From Tubiluchus corallicola (lineage: Eukaryota > Priapulida > Priapulimorpha > Priapulimorphida > Tubiluchidae): 57,402 nt of DNA. The first letter of the stretch is position 1. Each line of letters begins with the position of its first letter. Location of the stretch: the NCBI GenBank assembly GCA_030141605.1, contig JAQGDQ010001176.1:1-57402 (forward strand), written 5' to 3'. Of the stretch, positions 1 through 10,701 are shown piece after piece. The notes beneath the pieces are model-generated. The model worked only from the letters and a program-made list of their open reading frames with translations, did not search any database and was not told the origin of the DNA. Position numbers and translations under genes: made by a program.

Positions 1-38
1 GCAATACGTAAAGTATACTTCGTTCAGTTACGTATTGC
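1..38. repeat. Perfect 11-bp palindrome at the window edge
   Basis: gcaatacgtaa at 1-11 is the exact reverse complement of 28-38, with a 16-bp loop. It lies 4 bp outside the inverted-duplication arm. Confidence 0.8.
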
Positions 39-42
39 TCAA

Positions 43-945
43 AAGGGTTTGACTCACATTCATCAATATCTAAAAACATACAAAAATTTCGTACATTTAA
101 CATTACTGATGTTTGTTTTCTAGGGCAGAATTACAATAACAATGATGTGGCACACTTTATTTTCATCACATTTGACTACATTATTTCAAACATAACTATA
201 TATGCATTATAACTAGCTCTATTTTGACAAGGATTGTGTGAGTACATATTTGAACAGATAGTTAGTATAGGGTGATGCTAAAGAGTATGTAGTCAGAGAA
301 ACACTGTCAACAGAGCTTAATACCACTGAATGCTTTATTGTAACATAATCAGTACATAAATGTTCCACATATCCCATAAAGTGAATTAACTTGACTGTTC
401 AGAGCACAGGTGAGTAAAACAGACAGGTGACTAGCAGGTAACAAACTGAAAAACTGGCCAAAAGCAAAAGCTTTACATTCCTGCCACAGATGGCGCCTCG
501 TGCACGAATTTGTAAACAAGATTAACAAAAAAAGCTAAGTCTGCTACAGAATCTTTGATAATACAAGTATTATAAGAATCACACTGATACTGAACGAAAT
601 GTGAGAGTTGTGGCCATTTTGGTTTTTCAACATGTCGGGCTGCAAAATTTTGAGAAATTAATAGTGACTTCTCACCTTCATTGCAGTTAATTCCTTGGTA
701 GCCCGGATCACAACTACAATTGTACTTGTTTTGTAGATCGTTGCACAAACCATGACGACAAGGGTTTGACGAGCATTCATTAGTATCTAAAAATAACAAC
801 ACATGTGTCAGTTGGCGTCATGCCAAAAAACTACTGCTGAGATTTAATGACTAAAATTATTTAAATACCTGTAGGAATTTGAAAAATATTGAAAATATTC
901 ATGCGCTTTATGAACTTAAATTAGCGACATGTGTTGATCTATTTG
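43..945 (-). repeat. Left arm of 903-bp inverted duplication
   Basis: Position x here pairs with 3011-x in the right arm along the whole length with no net indel. By eye about 97% identity, with scattered substitutions (for example four in 361-410). Confidence 0.95.
676..786 (-). pseudogene. Antisense copy of EGF exon A1
   Basis: The reverse complement has intact splice sites and encodes the same 37 residues as exon 2, but it lies on the strand opposite to the gene within the left arm of the inverted duplication. It cannot be spliced into the + transcript. Truncated antisense DNA from the start of exon B1 lies at 43-69. Confidence 0.9.
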
Positions 946-1168
946 GGTGGTGTCAATATTCACTGTTGCTTGTCCGTCACCATTTGCTGCTTCCACTTGA
1001 ACCTTGCTATTATTTTTGTATTTTCAGCTTTAGTGATTTTGGGCTGAGATGGGCCATTTATATCACATATATATATATATATACATATATATAATGGTAC
1101 TAAATGTTGACAGTTGTTAAGGCTGATATTTTGACAATAACAACTGATTGCTTGTTTTGAATTTTTAG

Positions 1169-1279
1169 ATTATGATGAATGTTCATCAAATCCTTGTCTT
1201 AACGGCACTTGTAAAAATCTAGAGAATAAATACACGTGCGACTGTCATGATGGTTTTGAAGGATATAATTGTGACGAAG
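1169..1279 (+). CDS. EGF exon 1, class I (cassette 0)
   Basis: Acceptor tttttag, donor gaag|gtaaaa, 111 bp, phase 1-1. It reads [15 protein letters not shown], with Tyr replacing the usual Ile at position 2, and ends GYNCDE. It is the only sense-strand exon lying between the two arms of the large inverted duplication, and it sits just upstream of the 61-bp minisatellite. Confidence 0.9.
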
Positions 1280-1349
1280 GTAAAAAATCTTTAAAATCCG
1301 CATGTTATTTGGATATGATATGAATGCCTGCCAAATATGAATGATCGCA

Positions 1350-1944
1350 AACACATCTTGAATGTGAGCACCACGCCACACATTTTCTTGGGTTTCGTCA
1401 ATTGAATTCTCACACATCTTGAATGTGAGCACCACGCCACACATTTTCTTGGGTTTCGTCAATTGAATTCTCACACATCTTGAATGTGAGCACCACGCCA
1501 CACATTTTCATGGGTTTCGTCAATTGAATTCTCACACATCTTGAATGTGAGCACCACGCCACACATTTTCTTGGGTTTCGTCAATAACCACACATCTTGA
1601 ATGACACCACGCCACACATTTTCTTGGGTTTCGTCAATTGAATTCTCACACATCTTGAATGTGAGCACAGCCAACATTTTCTTGGGTTTCGTCAATTGAA
1701 TTCTCACACATCTTGAATGTGAGCACCACGCCACACATTTTCTTGGGTTTCGTCAATTGAATTCTCACACATCTTGAATGTGAGCACCACGCCACACATT
1801 TTCTTGGGTTTCGTCAATTGAATTCTCACACATCTTGAATGTGAGCACCACGCCACACATTTTCTTGGGTTTCGTCAATTGAATTCTCACACATCTTGAA
1901 TGTGAGCACCACGCCACACATTTTCTTGGGTTTCGTCAATTGAA
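1350..1944. repeat. 61-bp minisatellite, about 10 copies
   Basis: The unit contains cacacatcttgaatgtgagc followed by cattttcttgggtttcgtc. Unit starts at 1411, 1472 and 1533 give a 61-bp period; two middle copies are shortened. Apparent minus-strand ORFs here are read through the repeat and are not genes. Confidence 0.95.
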
Positions 1945-2065
1945 ATGGTGCAACATATTGTTCACAGTTGTTTCCTAAGTACTTATATAAATTTTTTGAC
2001 AAAATTCCTTGTCTAAAAATGTCAAAAATGAATTGCAACACTCATTGTAATATTTAATTTTCAAT

Positions 2066-2968
2066 CAAATAGATCAACACATGTCGCTAATTTAAGTTCA
2101 TAAAGCGCATGAATATTTTCAATATTTTTCAAATTCCTACAGGTATTTAAATAATTTTAGTCATTAAATCTCAGCAGTAGTTTTTTGGCATGACGCCAAC
2201 TGACACATGTGTTGTTATTTTTAGATACTAATGAATGCTCGTCAAACCCTTGTCGTCATGGTTTGTGCAACGATCTACAAAACAAGTACAATTGTAGTTG
2301 TGATCCGGGCTACCAAGGAATTAACTGCAATGAAGGTGAGAAGTCACTATTAATTTCTCAAAATTTTGCAGCCCGACATGTTGAAAAACCAAAATGGCCA
2401 CAACTCTCACATTTCGTTCAGTATCAGTGTGATTCTTATAATACTTGTATTATCAAAGATTCTGTAGCAGACTTAGCTTTTTTTGTTAATCTAACTTACA
2501 AATTCGTGCACGAGGCGCCAGCTGTGGCCGGAATGCAAAGCTTTTGGTTTTTTTCAGTTTTTCAGTTTGTTACCTGCTAGTCACCTGTCTGTTTTACTCA
2601 CCTGTGCTCTGAACAGTCAGGTTAATCCACTTGATGGGATATGTGGGACATTTATGTGCTGATTATGTTACAATAAAGCATTCAGTGGTATTAAGCTCTG
2701 TTGACATTGTTTCTGTGACTACATACTCTTTAGCATCTCCCTATACTAACTATCTGTTCAAATATGTACTCACACAATCCTTGTCAAAATAGAGCTAGTT
2801 ATAATGCATATATAGTTATGTTTGAAATAATGTAGTCAAATGTGATGAAAATAAAGTGTGCCACATCATTGTTATTGTAATTCTGCCCTAGAAAACAAAC
2901 ATCAGTAATGTTAAATGTACGAAATTTTTGTATGTTTTTAGATATTGATGAATGTGAGTCAAACCCTT
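2066..2968 (+). repeat. Right arm of 903-bp inverted duplication
   Basis: This is the sense-oriented arm with exon A1 and the first 27 bp of exon B1. It continues collinearly into exon B1, so it is the parental copy. The spacer between arms is about 1,120 bp and holds exon 1 and the 61-bp array. Confidence 0.95.
2225..2335 (+). CDS. EGF exon 2, class A (A1)
   Basis: Acceptor tttttag, donor gaag|gtgaga. It starts [15 protein letters not shown]; Thr at position 2 and LC in place of SC set it apart from A2-A6. It lies in the right arm of the inverted duplication, and an antisense copy at 676-786 has the same predicted protein sequence. The reading frame stays open well into the following intron, which is by chance and not coding. 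Confidence 0.9.
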
Positions 2969-3052
2969 GTGTTAATGGTTCATGCAATAACCTGCACAAT
3001 AGATACACATGTACTTGCCAAGCTGGTTATAAAGGATATAATTGCGACCAAG
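2942..3052 (+). CDS. EGF exon 3, class B (B1)
   Basis: Acceptor tttttag, donor caag|gtaaaa. It starts [15 protein letters not shown] and ends GYNCDQ. The VNG loop is shared with B5 and differs from the DYG loop of B2-B4. The outer end of the right inverted-duplication arm falls 27 bp inside this exon. Confidence 0.92.
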
Positions 3053-3227
3053 GTAAAACCGATCACGAGTTTTTGCCGAGACATACAAAAATACATCAGT
3101 TAGCATACGATATGGTGTAAACAACTGTTCTTGCTCTAGTTCAAGCAAGATACTGTAGAACAAAGTTTTGAAAAAATGCGAAAATATGATTTCCGTTTGG
3201 TTTGATTATTAATTGTCAATATTTTAG

Positions 3228-3245
3228 ATATTGATGAATGTTTGG
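3228..3245 (+). pseudogene. Truncated duplicate of the exon C1 start
   Basis: Acceptor attttag plus 18 exon bases (atattgatgaatgtttgg) breaks off into intron sequence. The intact exon recurs at 3598. The preceding 110-130 bp is also duplicated, so this is a tandem duplication of the intron end. Confidence 0.8.
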
Positions 3246-3597
3246 TGTTGCTTTTCTGAGTTTCCATGATTGATCTTATCCTACACCTTGATACATTTGG
3301 ACTGATTTTCCACAGATACAGCAGTACAATAACTGTACTAAATTATACAGTAAATTTCTGAAATGTAGAATGCCCTGTATTTTAGTGGTTAGCGTAGGTG
3401 TTTTCTTCGAGATGTCGTTTTTAGATTCCCTTTTGTACGTTTATATGGTAACCTTAATGTGAGAAAGAAAATAAAACAAGTATTGTGTGAATTTGCATAA
3501 CAAACAAGATGTAAACAACTGTTCGTACTCTTGATAGAGTAAAATTTTGAAAAGATAGAGTGAAATTGGTTTTTATGATTAATTGTCAATATTTTAG

Positions 3598-3708
3598 ATA
3601 TTGATGAATGTTTGGCAAAACCTTGTCATCACGGCTCATGCAGACAGGGAGTTAATAGCTACACTTGTACTTGTGAGGCAGGATATGTGGGCCACGACTG
3701 TGCTGAAG
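3598..3708 (+). CDS. EGF exon 4, class C (C1)
   Basis: Acceptor attttag, donor gaag|gtattg. It starts [15 protein letters not shown] and continues [12 protein letters not shown]. The hydroxylation site is lost because Q stands where D/N is required after cysteine 3. An 18-bp copy of its 5' end is duplicated upstream at 3228. Confidence 0.92.
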
Positions 3709-4010
3709 GTATTGTATTACTATCTCTACATGTATAACTCTCATTTTTACTAATAAAAACATAAAATTACCTTCAAATGGTGGGTTCAAATGCCAAATAT
3801 TTCTTTTCATTTTCATAGCTGTTTTCATAGAAACATAAAATCACTGAAATATTTTATCTAGTAGAGCATTCAAACTGCAAATATTTTTGTCTTGTCCTAC
3901 AACTGGGTGTTTTTTTTACATTTTGTTTATATGATTGTTATTAAGAATTTTTCCTGTGTTCCAGTGCAACACCTCGATCAAATTTTTGTTCACAATTTTG
4001 TTCACATTAC

Positions 4011-4310
4011 GAAAATAGACAAATGGTGTGCTTGCTAAGTAGTGCTATTACAGCCATAAAACTTTGATTTTGATGATGTACAAAGTGATGTACAAAATGA
4101 TGTACAAAATGATGCAAAGTGATGAAAATAGGCAAATGGTGTGCTTGCTAAGTAGTGCTATTACAGCCATAAAACTTTGATTTTGACAATGTATAAGATG
4201 ATGTACAAAGTGATATAAAGTGATGAAAATAGACAAATGGTGTGCTTGCTAAGTAGTGCTATTACAGCCATAAAAGTTTGATTTTGATGATGTACAAAGT
4301 AATATACAAC
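4011..4310. repeat. Three imperfect ~100-113-bp tandem copies in intron C1-D1a
   Basis: Copies start with gaaaatag(a/g)caaatggtg at 4011, 4124 and 4225. Length differences come from a variable run of gatgtacaaa-type short repeats. The single-copy form is present in other C-D introns (for example near 14.63 kb). Confidence 0.85.
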
Positions 4311-4770
4311 ACGCAGCAAATCGTGATTATTACACCATTACACATTATGGACAGATTTATAAGATTTCTATGTATTTATATACATTTTGCAACAGAATAA
4401 AGCCAACCTATAGTAAAAATTTGATACATTAGCTGTGTATACAAAAATGACAACAAACAATCTTGGTCAAATAAAAAAATGAATATACTAAGACAAGTGA
4501 ATAAATTTTATTAACTTGAATAATCAATAACTATGACATTTTCAATTTTTTTTCTTCATGCTTACTTTCAATATTTGACGCCTGTAGGTTCATTCCATCA
4601 AAACTGTAAGTTTTTTCAGTTTTCAGGAATGTATTTTCCAGCAGATTGATTTGAAATGGGCTTGTAAGCAAATCTAATTAGCCATATGATATGTTATTTT
4701 TAGCAAATAAAATAGATATGCATATCTAGAAATACGTATAAAACTCACAAATGACCCATTCTTTTGACAG

Positions 4771-4884
4771 AAATTGATGAATGCTTATCTAATCCGTGTT
4801 CCAATGGAGCTTCATGTTTTGATGAAATCAATAAGTACACTTGTGTTTGTCTTCCTGGTTATACTGGAACTAAATGTCAACAAG
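4771..4884 (+). CDS. EGF exon 5, class D (D1a)
   Basis: Acceptor ttgacag, donor caag|gtatga, 114 bp. The split codon G|AA gives Glu, so the repeat starts [16 protein letters not shown]. It has consensus matches for O-glucose (CLSNPC), O-fucose (CSNGASC), Asp hydroxylation ([12 protein letters not shown]) and O-GlcNAc ([10 protein letters not shown]). Confidence 0.93.
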
Positions 4885-5258
4885 GTATGAGGTCACATGC
4901 TGATACGACTTTTTAGTGCATTTTGTTTCTAAAATAGCTAAATGTGTGAACACGGCATCATGCTATTGCTGAATACTATACATTATAATATTACATATTT
5001 AAATGTCTTCAAGGTATTACGTCATGTGTTGATTATGATGTATTACAGCAATGCAAAATGAATTGTGAACAATGTGTTGAAGATAATGTATTTTGGTACT
5101 GGTTACTAAGCTGTGAACAATGCATGATGTGATGGTACTATACATTTGATGAAAAAGGTTTTAACTATTTTGATGCAACAATTGGTAGAATGTATCATAC
5201 TGGCAAACTGTTTCTCAATCAATATAATTTTTGAAAGCATTTCAATTTTTGTTTTTAG

Positions 5259-5372
5259 ATATTGACGAGTGTTCTTCTAACCCCTGCAGGAACGGGGCTA
5301 CCTGTACCAATGGAATTAACCATTACAATTGTTCCTGTGCAGTCGGATTTACAGGAACTGTTTGTGAACAAA
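5259..5372 (+). CDS. EGF exon 6, class E (E1a)
   Basis: Acceptor tttttag, donor caaa|gtaaat. It starts [16 protein letters not shown] and ends FTGTVCEQ. The last base is A, as in all class E exons, which makes the next split codon Asn. A decayed EGF exon follows in the intron near 5.46 kb. Confidence 0.93.
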
Positions 5373-5454
5373 GTAAATTTACCAAAACTACAATAATTTT
5401 TTTAGTAAAATTTTGTAAATCTATCTTCTTTCTTTGCATTTATTGCTTTTCTTT

Positions 5455-5540
5455 TAACACTAGTAATCAATTGTAAAAAATTAACTACAAGGACAGGTCT
5501 CATCAATAACTATACTTGTTATTGTATTGATTGGAAAATG
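5455..5540 (+). pseudogene. Relic EGF exon (class E-prime) after E1a
   Basis: Decayed EGF-like sequence between E1a and F1a, with CAATTGTAAAAAA near the start and ATCAATAACTATACTTGT further on, the latter reading INNYTC. No usable acceptor or donor. It aligns with relics near 7.57, 16.73, 25.05, 32.95 and 41.61 kb. Confidence 0.7.
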
Positions 5541-5804
5541 TATCCAAATAACATGTCAGCAAGATAAATTTTGTAACCATGTTTGCTGTTACAGTTAGTA
5601 ATTCTTCTTAACTAAATAAAAGTCATCATCTGCATTTCCTTTATTATCATCATGTGTAAAAGTTTAAATTACAATTTTTCAAGCTTTTTTACGAAATTAT
5701 AGTCTGAATTTTTATGGATTTATTTAAAGAATGTACTTTGCAATCATGCACTTATTTACTGTGCCTGGGTTTTGCAATTAAATGAATTTATTTTTTCTGT
5801 TTAG

Positions 5805-5918
5805 ATATCAATGATTGCCTGCCTAATCCTTGTATGAATGGAGCAACATGTATAGATAAAATCAATAACTACACTTGTTTATGTGTCAAGGGATATGCTG
5901 GAGTTAATTGCTCACAAG
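5805..5918 (+). CDS. EGF exon 7, class F (F1a)
   Basis: Acceptor ctgtttag, donor caag|gtctga. After exon 6 the split codon is A|AT, so it reads [22 protein letters not shown] does not fit the O-glucose consensus because Pro is at the Ser position; CMNGATC fits the O-fucose one. It ends AGVNCSQ. Confidence 0.93.
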
Positions 5919-6353
5919 GTCTGATTTGATACTCCAAAGTGCATTGTTAATTTTGTGTAATTCTGACATAATAAATATGACCGTGAATACATCTTCCATC
6001 TTTCTTTATACAAGCAAGTTAGTCAAGCAACGGATGTTCACAGTTTTGTTGTCAAGGAAACAAATAAAAGATTTCTTTATTTCATTGCATCACTGTTCAA
6101 ATTAAAATAATATTTTTAAATGTAAATGTATATATAGTTACATATTTATTCCAAAATTATATTGTTCAAAATTGGTTATAGATTTTACAAAATTTAGAAA
6201 TAACTTTGGCAGATTGCCAAGAAAAAAATTATAATTATTGAAAAAAATCCATAACGCAGAACTACAATGGATCTTTTGATCACTATTAATTTGCCCACAG
6301 TGATATAGGAATTGCTGGTCTGAATGCACTACTTTATTTTTATCTTTATTTAG

Positions 6354-6470
6354 ATGTTAATGGTTGTTCATGCAATCCTTGTCTGAACGGAGGCAATTGC
6401 ACAGATACCGGAGTTAATAAATACAATTGCTCTTGTGCTGCCGGATTTACAGGAGTTAATTGTGAGGAAG
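6354..6470 (+). CDS. EGF exon 8, class G (G1a)
   Basis: Acceptor tatttag, donor gaag|gtaagg, 117 bp. It starts DVNGCSCNPCLNGGNC. Gly before cysteine 1 is unique among G copies, which otherwise have DVNDC. An extra Cys (CSCNPC) gives seven cysteines, as in most G copies. Confidence 0.92.
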
Positions 6471-6876
6471 GTAAGGATTGTCAGAACGATACACAACAAC
6501 ACAGTGGTTTAAGAATATCAAACTACTACAAGTTGTGGCAGATTTATAATATTACTATAGATACATAGTCATAGATTACATATATTCTGCAATAAACTAC
6601 TCTAAAATATCATATAATTTCTGCTGTGCATGTAAACACGACAACAAGAAATCGTGACAAAATAAAAATCAAAATACAAAGGCTAATAAACTAAATTTAA
6701 TTATCTTGAATACTCAATAACTATAAATAACATTTTCACTTTTTACTCTTAAATGCTTACTTCCAACATTTGACAGTAATTTAAATTAAAATGGACTTAA
6801 AGAAATGTTAATGTTAAATAGATATGCATAAGTATAAATATGTATAAAACTCGAAAATAACCCATTTTTTTGACAG

Positions 6877-6990
6877 AAATTGATGAATGCTTATCTGATC
6901 CTTGTTCTAATGGGGCTTCATGTTTTGATGGCATCAATAAGTACACTTGTGTTTGTCTCTCTGGATATACTGGAAGTAAATGTAAACAAG
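6877..6990 (+). CDS. EGF exon 9, class D (D1b)
   Basis: Acceptor ttgacag, donor caag|gtatga. It starts [16 protein letters not shown] and ends YTGSKCKQ. It opens the second D-E-F-G block of cassette 1. Confidence 0.93.
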
Positions 6991-7369
6991 GTATGACGTC
7001 ACATGTTGAACATGACTTCTTATTATATTTTGTCTCTTAAGTAGCTAAAAGTGAAAAAGGCATGATGCCATTGCTGAATATTATGTATAACAATAATATC
7101 TATTTAAATGTCTTCAAGATATTACGTCACGTGTTGACAATGAAGTATTACAGAATTGTGCGAATAGTTGAGAACAATTGCTGAAGATAATGGAGTCTGG
7201 ATAATGTTTGCTCAGTGGTGAACAACATGTGATTTGATATTAGTGCATGTGCTAAAAGGTTAATTTAACTATTTTGTTGAAACAATTGGTATAATGTGTC
7301 ATGTTGGTATTCTGATTCACAAGTATTTTTGTTCAAAGGTATTTCTGATGTATTGTTTTCTGTTTTTAG

Positions 7370-7483
7370 ATATTGACGAGTGTTCTTCTAACCCCTGCAG
7401 GAATGGGGCTACCTGTACCAATGGAATTAATCACTACAATTGCTCCTGTGCTGTCGGATTTTCAGGAACTTTTTGTGAACAAA
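7370..7483 (+). CDS. EGF exon 10, class E (E1b)
   Basis: Acceptor tttttag, donor caaa|gtaaag. It starts [16 protein letters not shown] and ends FSGTFCEQ, a FSGTF variant shared with E2a (16535), which suggests these two are close relatives. The best-preserved relic exon lies downstream near 7.57 kb. Confidence 0.93.
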
Positions 7484-7568
7484 GTAAAGTTACAATAACT
7501 ACTATAATTTTTTATTATTAAAACTTTCTGATTCTGTCTTCTTTCATTTCTTTTTTGTTGCTTTTCTT

Positions 7569-7665
7569 TCAACATTAATAAATGCATGTCCAACAATTGT
7601 AAAAAATTAACTACAAAGACAGATGTAATCAATAACTGTACTTGTGCTTGCATTGATTGGACAAC
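7569..7665 (+). pseudogene. Relic EGF exon (E-prime) after E1b
   Basis: This reads INKCMSNNC near the start and TDVINNCTCAC further on, matching the EGF backbone with cysteine 3 lost. The acceptor AG is replaced by AA, and no GT donor stands at the expected end. Confidence 0.8.
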
Positions 7666-7937
7666 GTTTTAAAAAATATCAGCAAGAAAAATGTTGTAAT
7701 CGTTGTTTACTGTTAGAGGCAGTAATTCATGTAAATTAATAAATTCATACTATGTTTTTAGTTTATCACCAACATGCGAAAAATTACAATTTTTAAGTGT
7801 ATTTAAAAATGTATTGCCAAAACTATACCCTATTTTTGCGTGGATTTAGTGAATGTTTCCACTTCAAAATTTTGATTATTTTTAATTTTCGCATGTTCTC
7901 CTTTCTCAATTAAATGAATTTATTTTTTTCTGTTTAG

Positions 7938-8051
7938 ATATCGATGATTGTTCACCTAATCCTTGTTTGAATGGAGCTACTTGCATAGATAAAATCAATA
8001 ACTACACTTGTTTATGTGTCATGGGATATGCTGGAGTTAACTGTGAACAAG
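7938..8051 (+). CDS. EGF exon 11, class F (F1b)
   Basis: Acceptor ctgtttag, donor caag|gtctgg. It reads [16 protein letters not shown] and ends [16 protein letters not shown] and LNG are shared with F2a (17101). Confidence 0.93.
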
Positions 8052-8300
8052 GTCTGGTTTGACGCTCTGTAAAGAATTGTTAAATATTTGTAATTGAATA
8101 TTGAATATTTGCCTATTGAATACGACTTTCAACATTCTTTGTTAAAATAACGGATGATCGCATTTTTGTTGTAAAGAAGCAGATTTATAGACTTGTTATT
8201 TTATGGCATCAGTGTTTGAGTAAAATAAAGTTATTGAATATATGTTCCAAAATTTAGAAATAATTTTGAAAAATGTTACGGGTATTGAAAAAAGACATAG

Positions 8301-8555
<255 letters not shown>

Positions 8556-8933
8556 TGATTAGTACGCCATTACACACTATGACAGATTTCTATTCGTCCA
8601 CATACATTCTGCGACAAAATAAAGTTAAAAATACGGATAAAATTATATAATAAATTAATATAAAATATAATAATAAATTAATTTAACTAACTCGAATAAT
8701 CAAAAGCTATGACATTTTCACTTGTTCTTTGGACTAGTTTACTTTCAACATTTGACACCTACAGAATTGTAGGTACTTTCAGTTTTCAGAAATGTTTCTG
8801 CAACAATTTGATTTAAAATTGGCTTATAAACAAATATAATAATCCATATGACATGTTAATTTTTAGCAAATCAAATAGATATGCATAAGTATAAATACAT
8901 ATAAAACTCATAAATCACTCATTCTGTTGGCAG

Positions 8934-9047
8934 AAATTGATGAATGCTTATCTACTCCTTGTTCCAACGGGGCTACGTGTTTTGATGGAATCAATAAATA
9001 CACTTGCATTTGTCTTCCTGGTTATACAGGAATTCATTGTAAACAAG
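8934..9047 (+). CDS. EGF exon 13, class D (D1c)
   Basis: Acceptor ttggcag, donor caag|gtatga. It starts [16 protein letters not shown] and ends YTGIHCKQ. It opens the third D-E-F-G block. The frame runs open into the intron by chance. Confidence 0.93.
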
Positions 9048-9727
9048 GTATGACGTCACATGTTGACAGGACATTTTTAGTGTATTTTGTCTCTAAGGTA
9101 GCTAAAAGTGAACAGGGAATGATTCCATTGTTGAACATTGTATGCATTGCAATATTGTGTGTTTGCACTGTGACAATGTACAGTATCACTTGTGTGAAAT
9201 CGGCTAATCTAGAAAATTTCAACTACCCAGACACAACTCTCTGGTGCACTTTGGACTCAAGTCTAGTCTATTATTAAGAAGAAATTCCTGTTAAAAGATA
9301 AAATGACCATAATTTTTCTTTGACTAATTAGTTGGTTTTTCCTGGAATAGCAGCAGAATCCTGCATAGCTTGGGCTGTAGTAAACAGACACTCAATAAAT
9401 TAGTGTGTACAATCATGAAAGTGTACACCAGGCAAAGCTACTCAATAGGTTAAGTTAGGTGCCTGAAAAAGTGTTACGCAACATTTTGACTATCAAGTAT
9501 TGCAGCAGTAAATGTGATACACTAAATGTGAGAAAGGTGCTGGAGATAATGCATTGTGAGTGGTACTACTTACTCTGCTGTGACGTAATGTGATGATGTA
9601 TCTGATAAAAAAGTTACTTTAACTATTTTGATGAAACAATTAATTCAATCTATCATATTTTCATACAATTTCTCAAATATTAGTGTTTGAAAGCATTTTT
9701 AGTGTATTTACTTTGTGTCTTTTTTAG
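9048..9727 (+). other. Intron D1c-E1c, 680 bp
   Basis: The first ~100 bp and last ~200 bp match other D-E introns. The middle (about 9.14-9.47 kb) has no counterpart in the paralogous introns and looks inserted. No terminal repeats recognised; nothing else seen. Confidence 0.5.
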
Positions 9728-9841
9728 ATATAGACGAGTGTTCTTCCAATCCCTGCAGGAACGGGGCTACCTGTACCAACGGAATTAACCATTACAATTG
9801 TTCCTGTGCAGTCGGATTTACAGGAACTTATTGTGAACAAA
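9728..9841 (+). CDS. EGF exon 14, class E (E1c)
   Basis: Acceptor tttttag, donor caaa|gtaaaa. It starts [16 protein letters not shown] and ends FTGTYCEQ. The following intron is short (265 bp) and lacks the relic exon seen after most E copies. Confidence 0.93.
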
Positions 9842-10106
9842 GTAAAAGATGCAAAATTTAATATAATTTCTTGTGCAAAATTTAGTAAATAAACCTGATT
9901 TTAGTGGATTTACTGCTCGTCTTTATAACCATGTACTCTTTTACAGGTAGCAAATGTTTTTCACATAATTAAAATTCAGATTATTTCTTATACATGAACT
10001 GGCAAGGATATATTTCCAATTTTTTTAAGGTTAAGGGCATCTTTCTAAAACAATTATTCTTTGAATCTGCCTCTTTTTTTGAAATAAAGTTACTGTTTTT
10101 GTTTAG

Positions 10107-10220
10107 ATATCAATGACTGCTCTCCTAATCCTTGTATGAATGGAGCTACATGTATAGATAAAATCAATAGCTACACTTGTTTATGTGTCAAGGGATATGC
10201 TGGAGTTAATTGCTCAAAAG
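10107..10220 (+). CDS. EGF exon 15, class F (F1c)
   Basis: Acceptor tgtttag, donor aaag|gtctga. It reads [16 protein letters not shown] and ends AGVNCSK, the commonest F form in the window. Confidence 0.93.
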
Positions 10221-10584
10221 GTCTGATTTGCATAATATTTGATATGCTAGAGAGAATTGTTAAAGATGTGTAATTTGTGCATAATTAAATTAAATGTATG
10301 AACATGAAGACATCTTGCCACTTTCTATGTTCAATCAGACAGTAATCAGCTAATCTAGGTTTGAAGCAGAGCTTTTGCTTTGTTCACTTGACACTGTTTT
10401 ATATTAAAATGCATTTTTAAATATATATTAGAAAATTCAGTGATGACTCAGAGCAGCGTGCCAAGAAAATTTATTAATATTTTTGTAAAAATATGCAATG
10501 TTGATCTATAATGAATTATTGATCACTATTAATTGGACTGCACTTTTATAAAAAAATAAGGGACTGAAGTCACTGCTTTTTTAG

Positions 10585-10701
10585 ATGTTAATGATTGCTC
10601 ATGTAATCCTTGCATGAATGGAGGCAATTGTACAGACATTGGTGTCAGAGGATACAGTTGTTCTTGTGCTGCTGGTTACACAGGAGTCAATTGTGAAGAA
10701 G
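10585..10701 (+). CDS. EGF exon 16, class G (G1c)
   Basis: Acceptor ttttttag, donor gaag|gtaaaa, 117 bp. It starts [16 protein letters not shown], with GVRGYSCSC after cysteine 3. Seven cysteines. It precedes H, so it belongs to the cassette-end G subtype with IGVxGYS, also seen at 26403. Confidence 0.92.
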
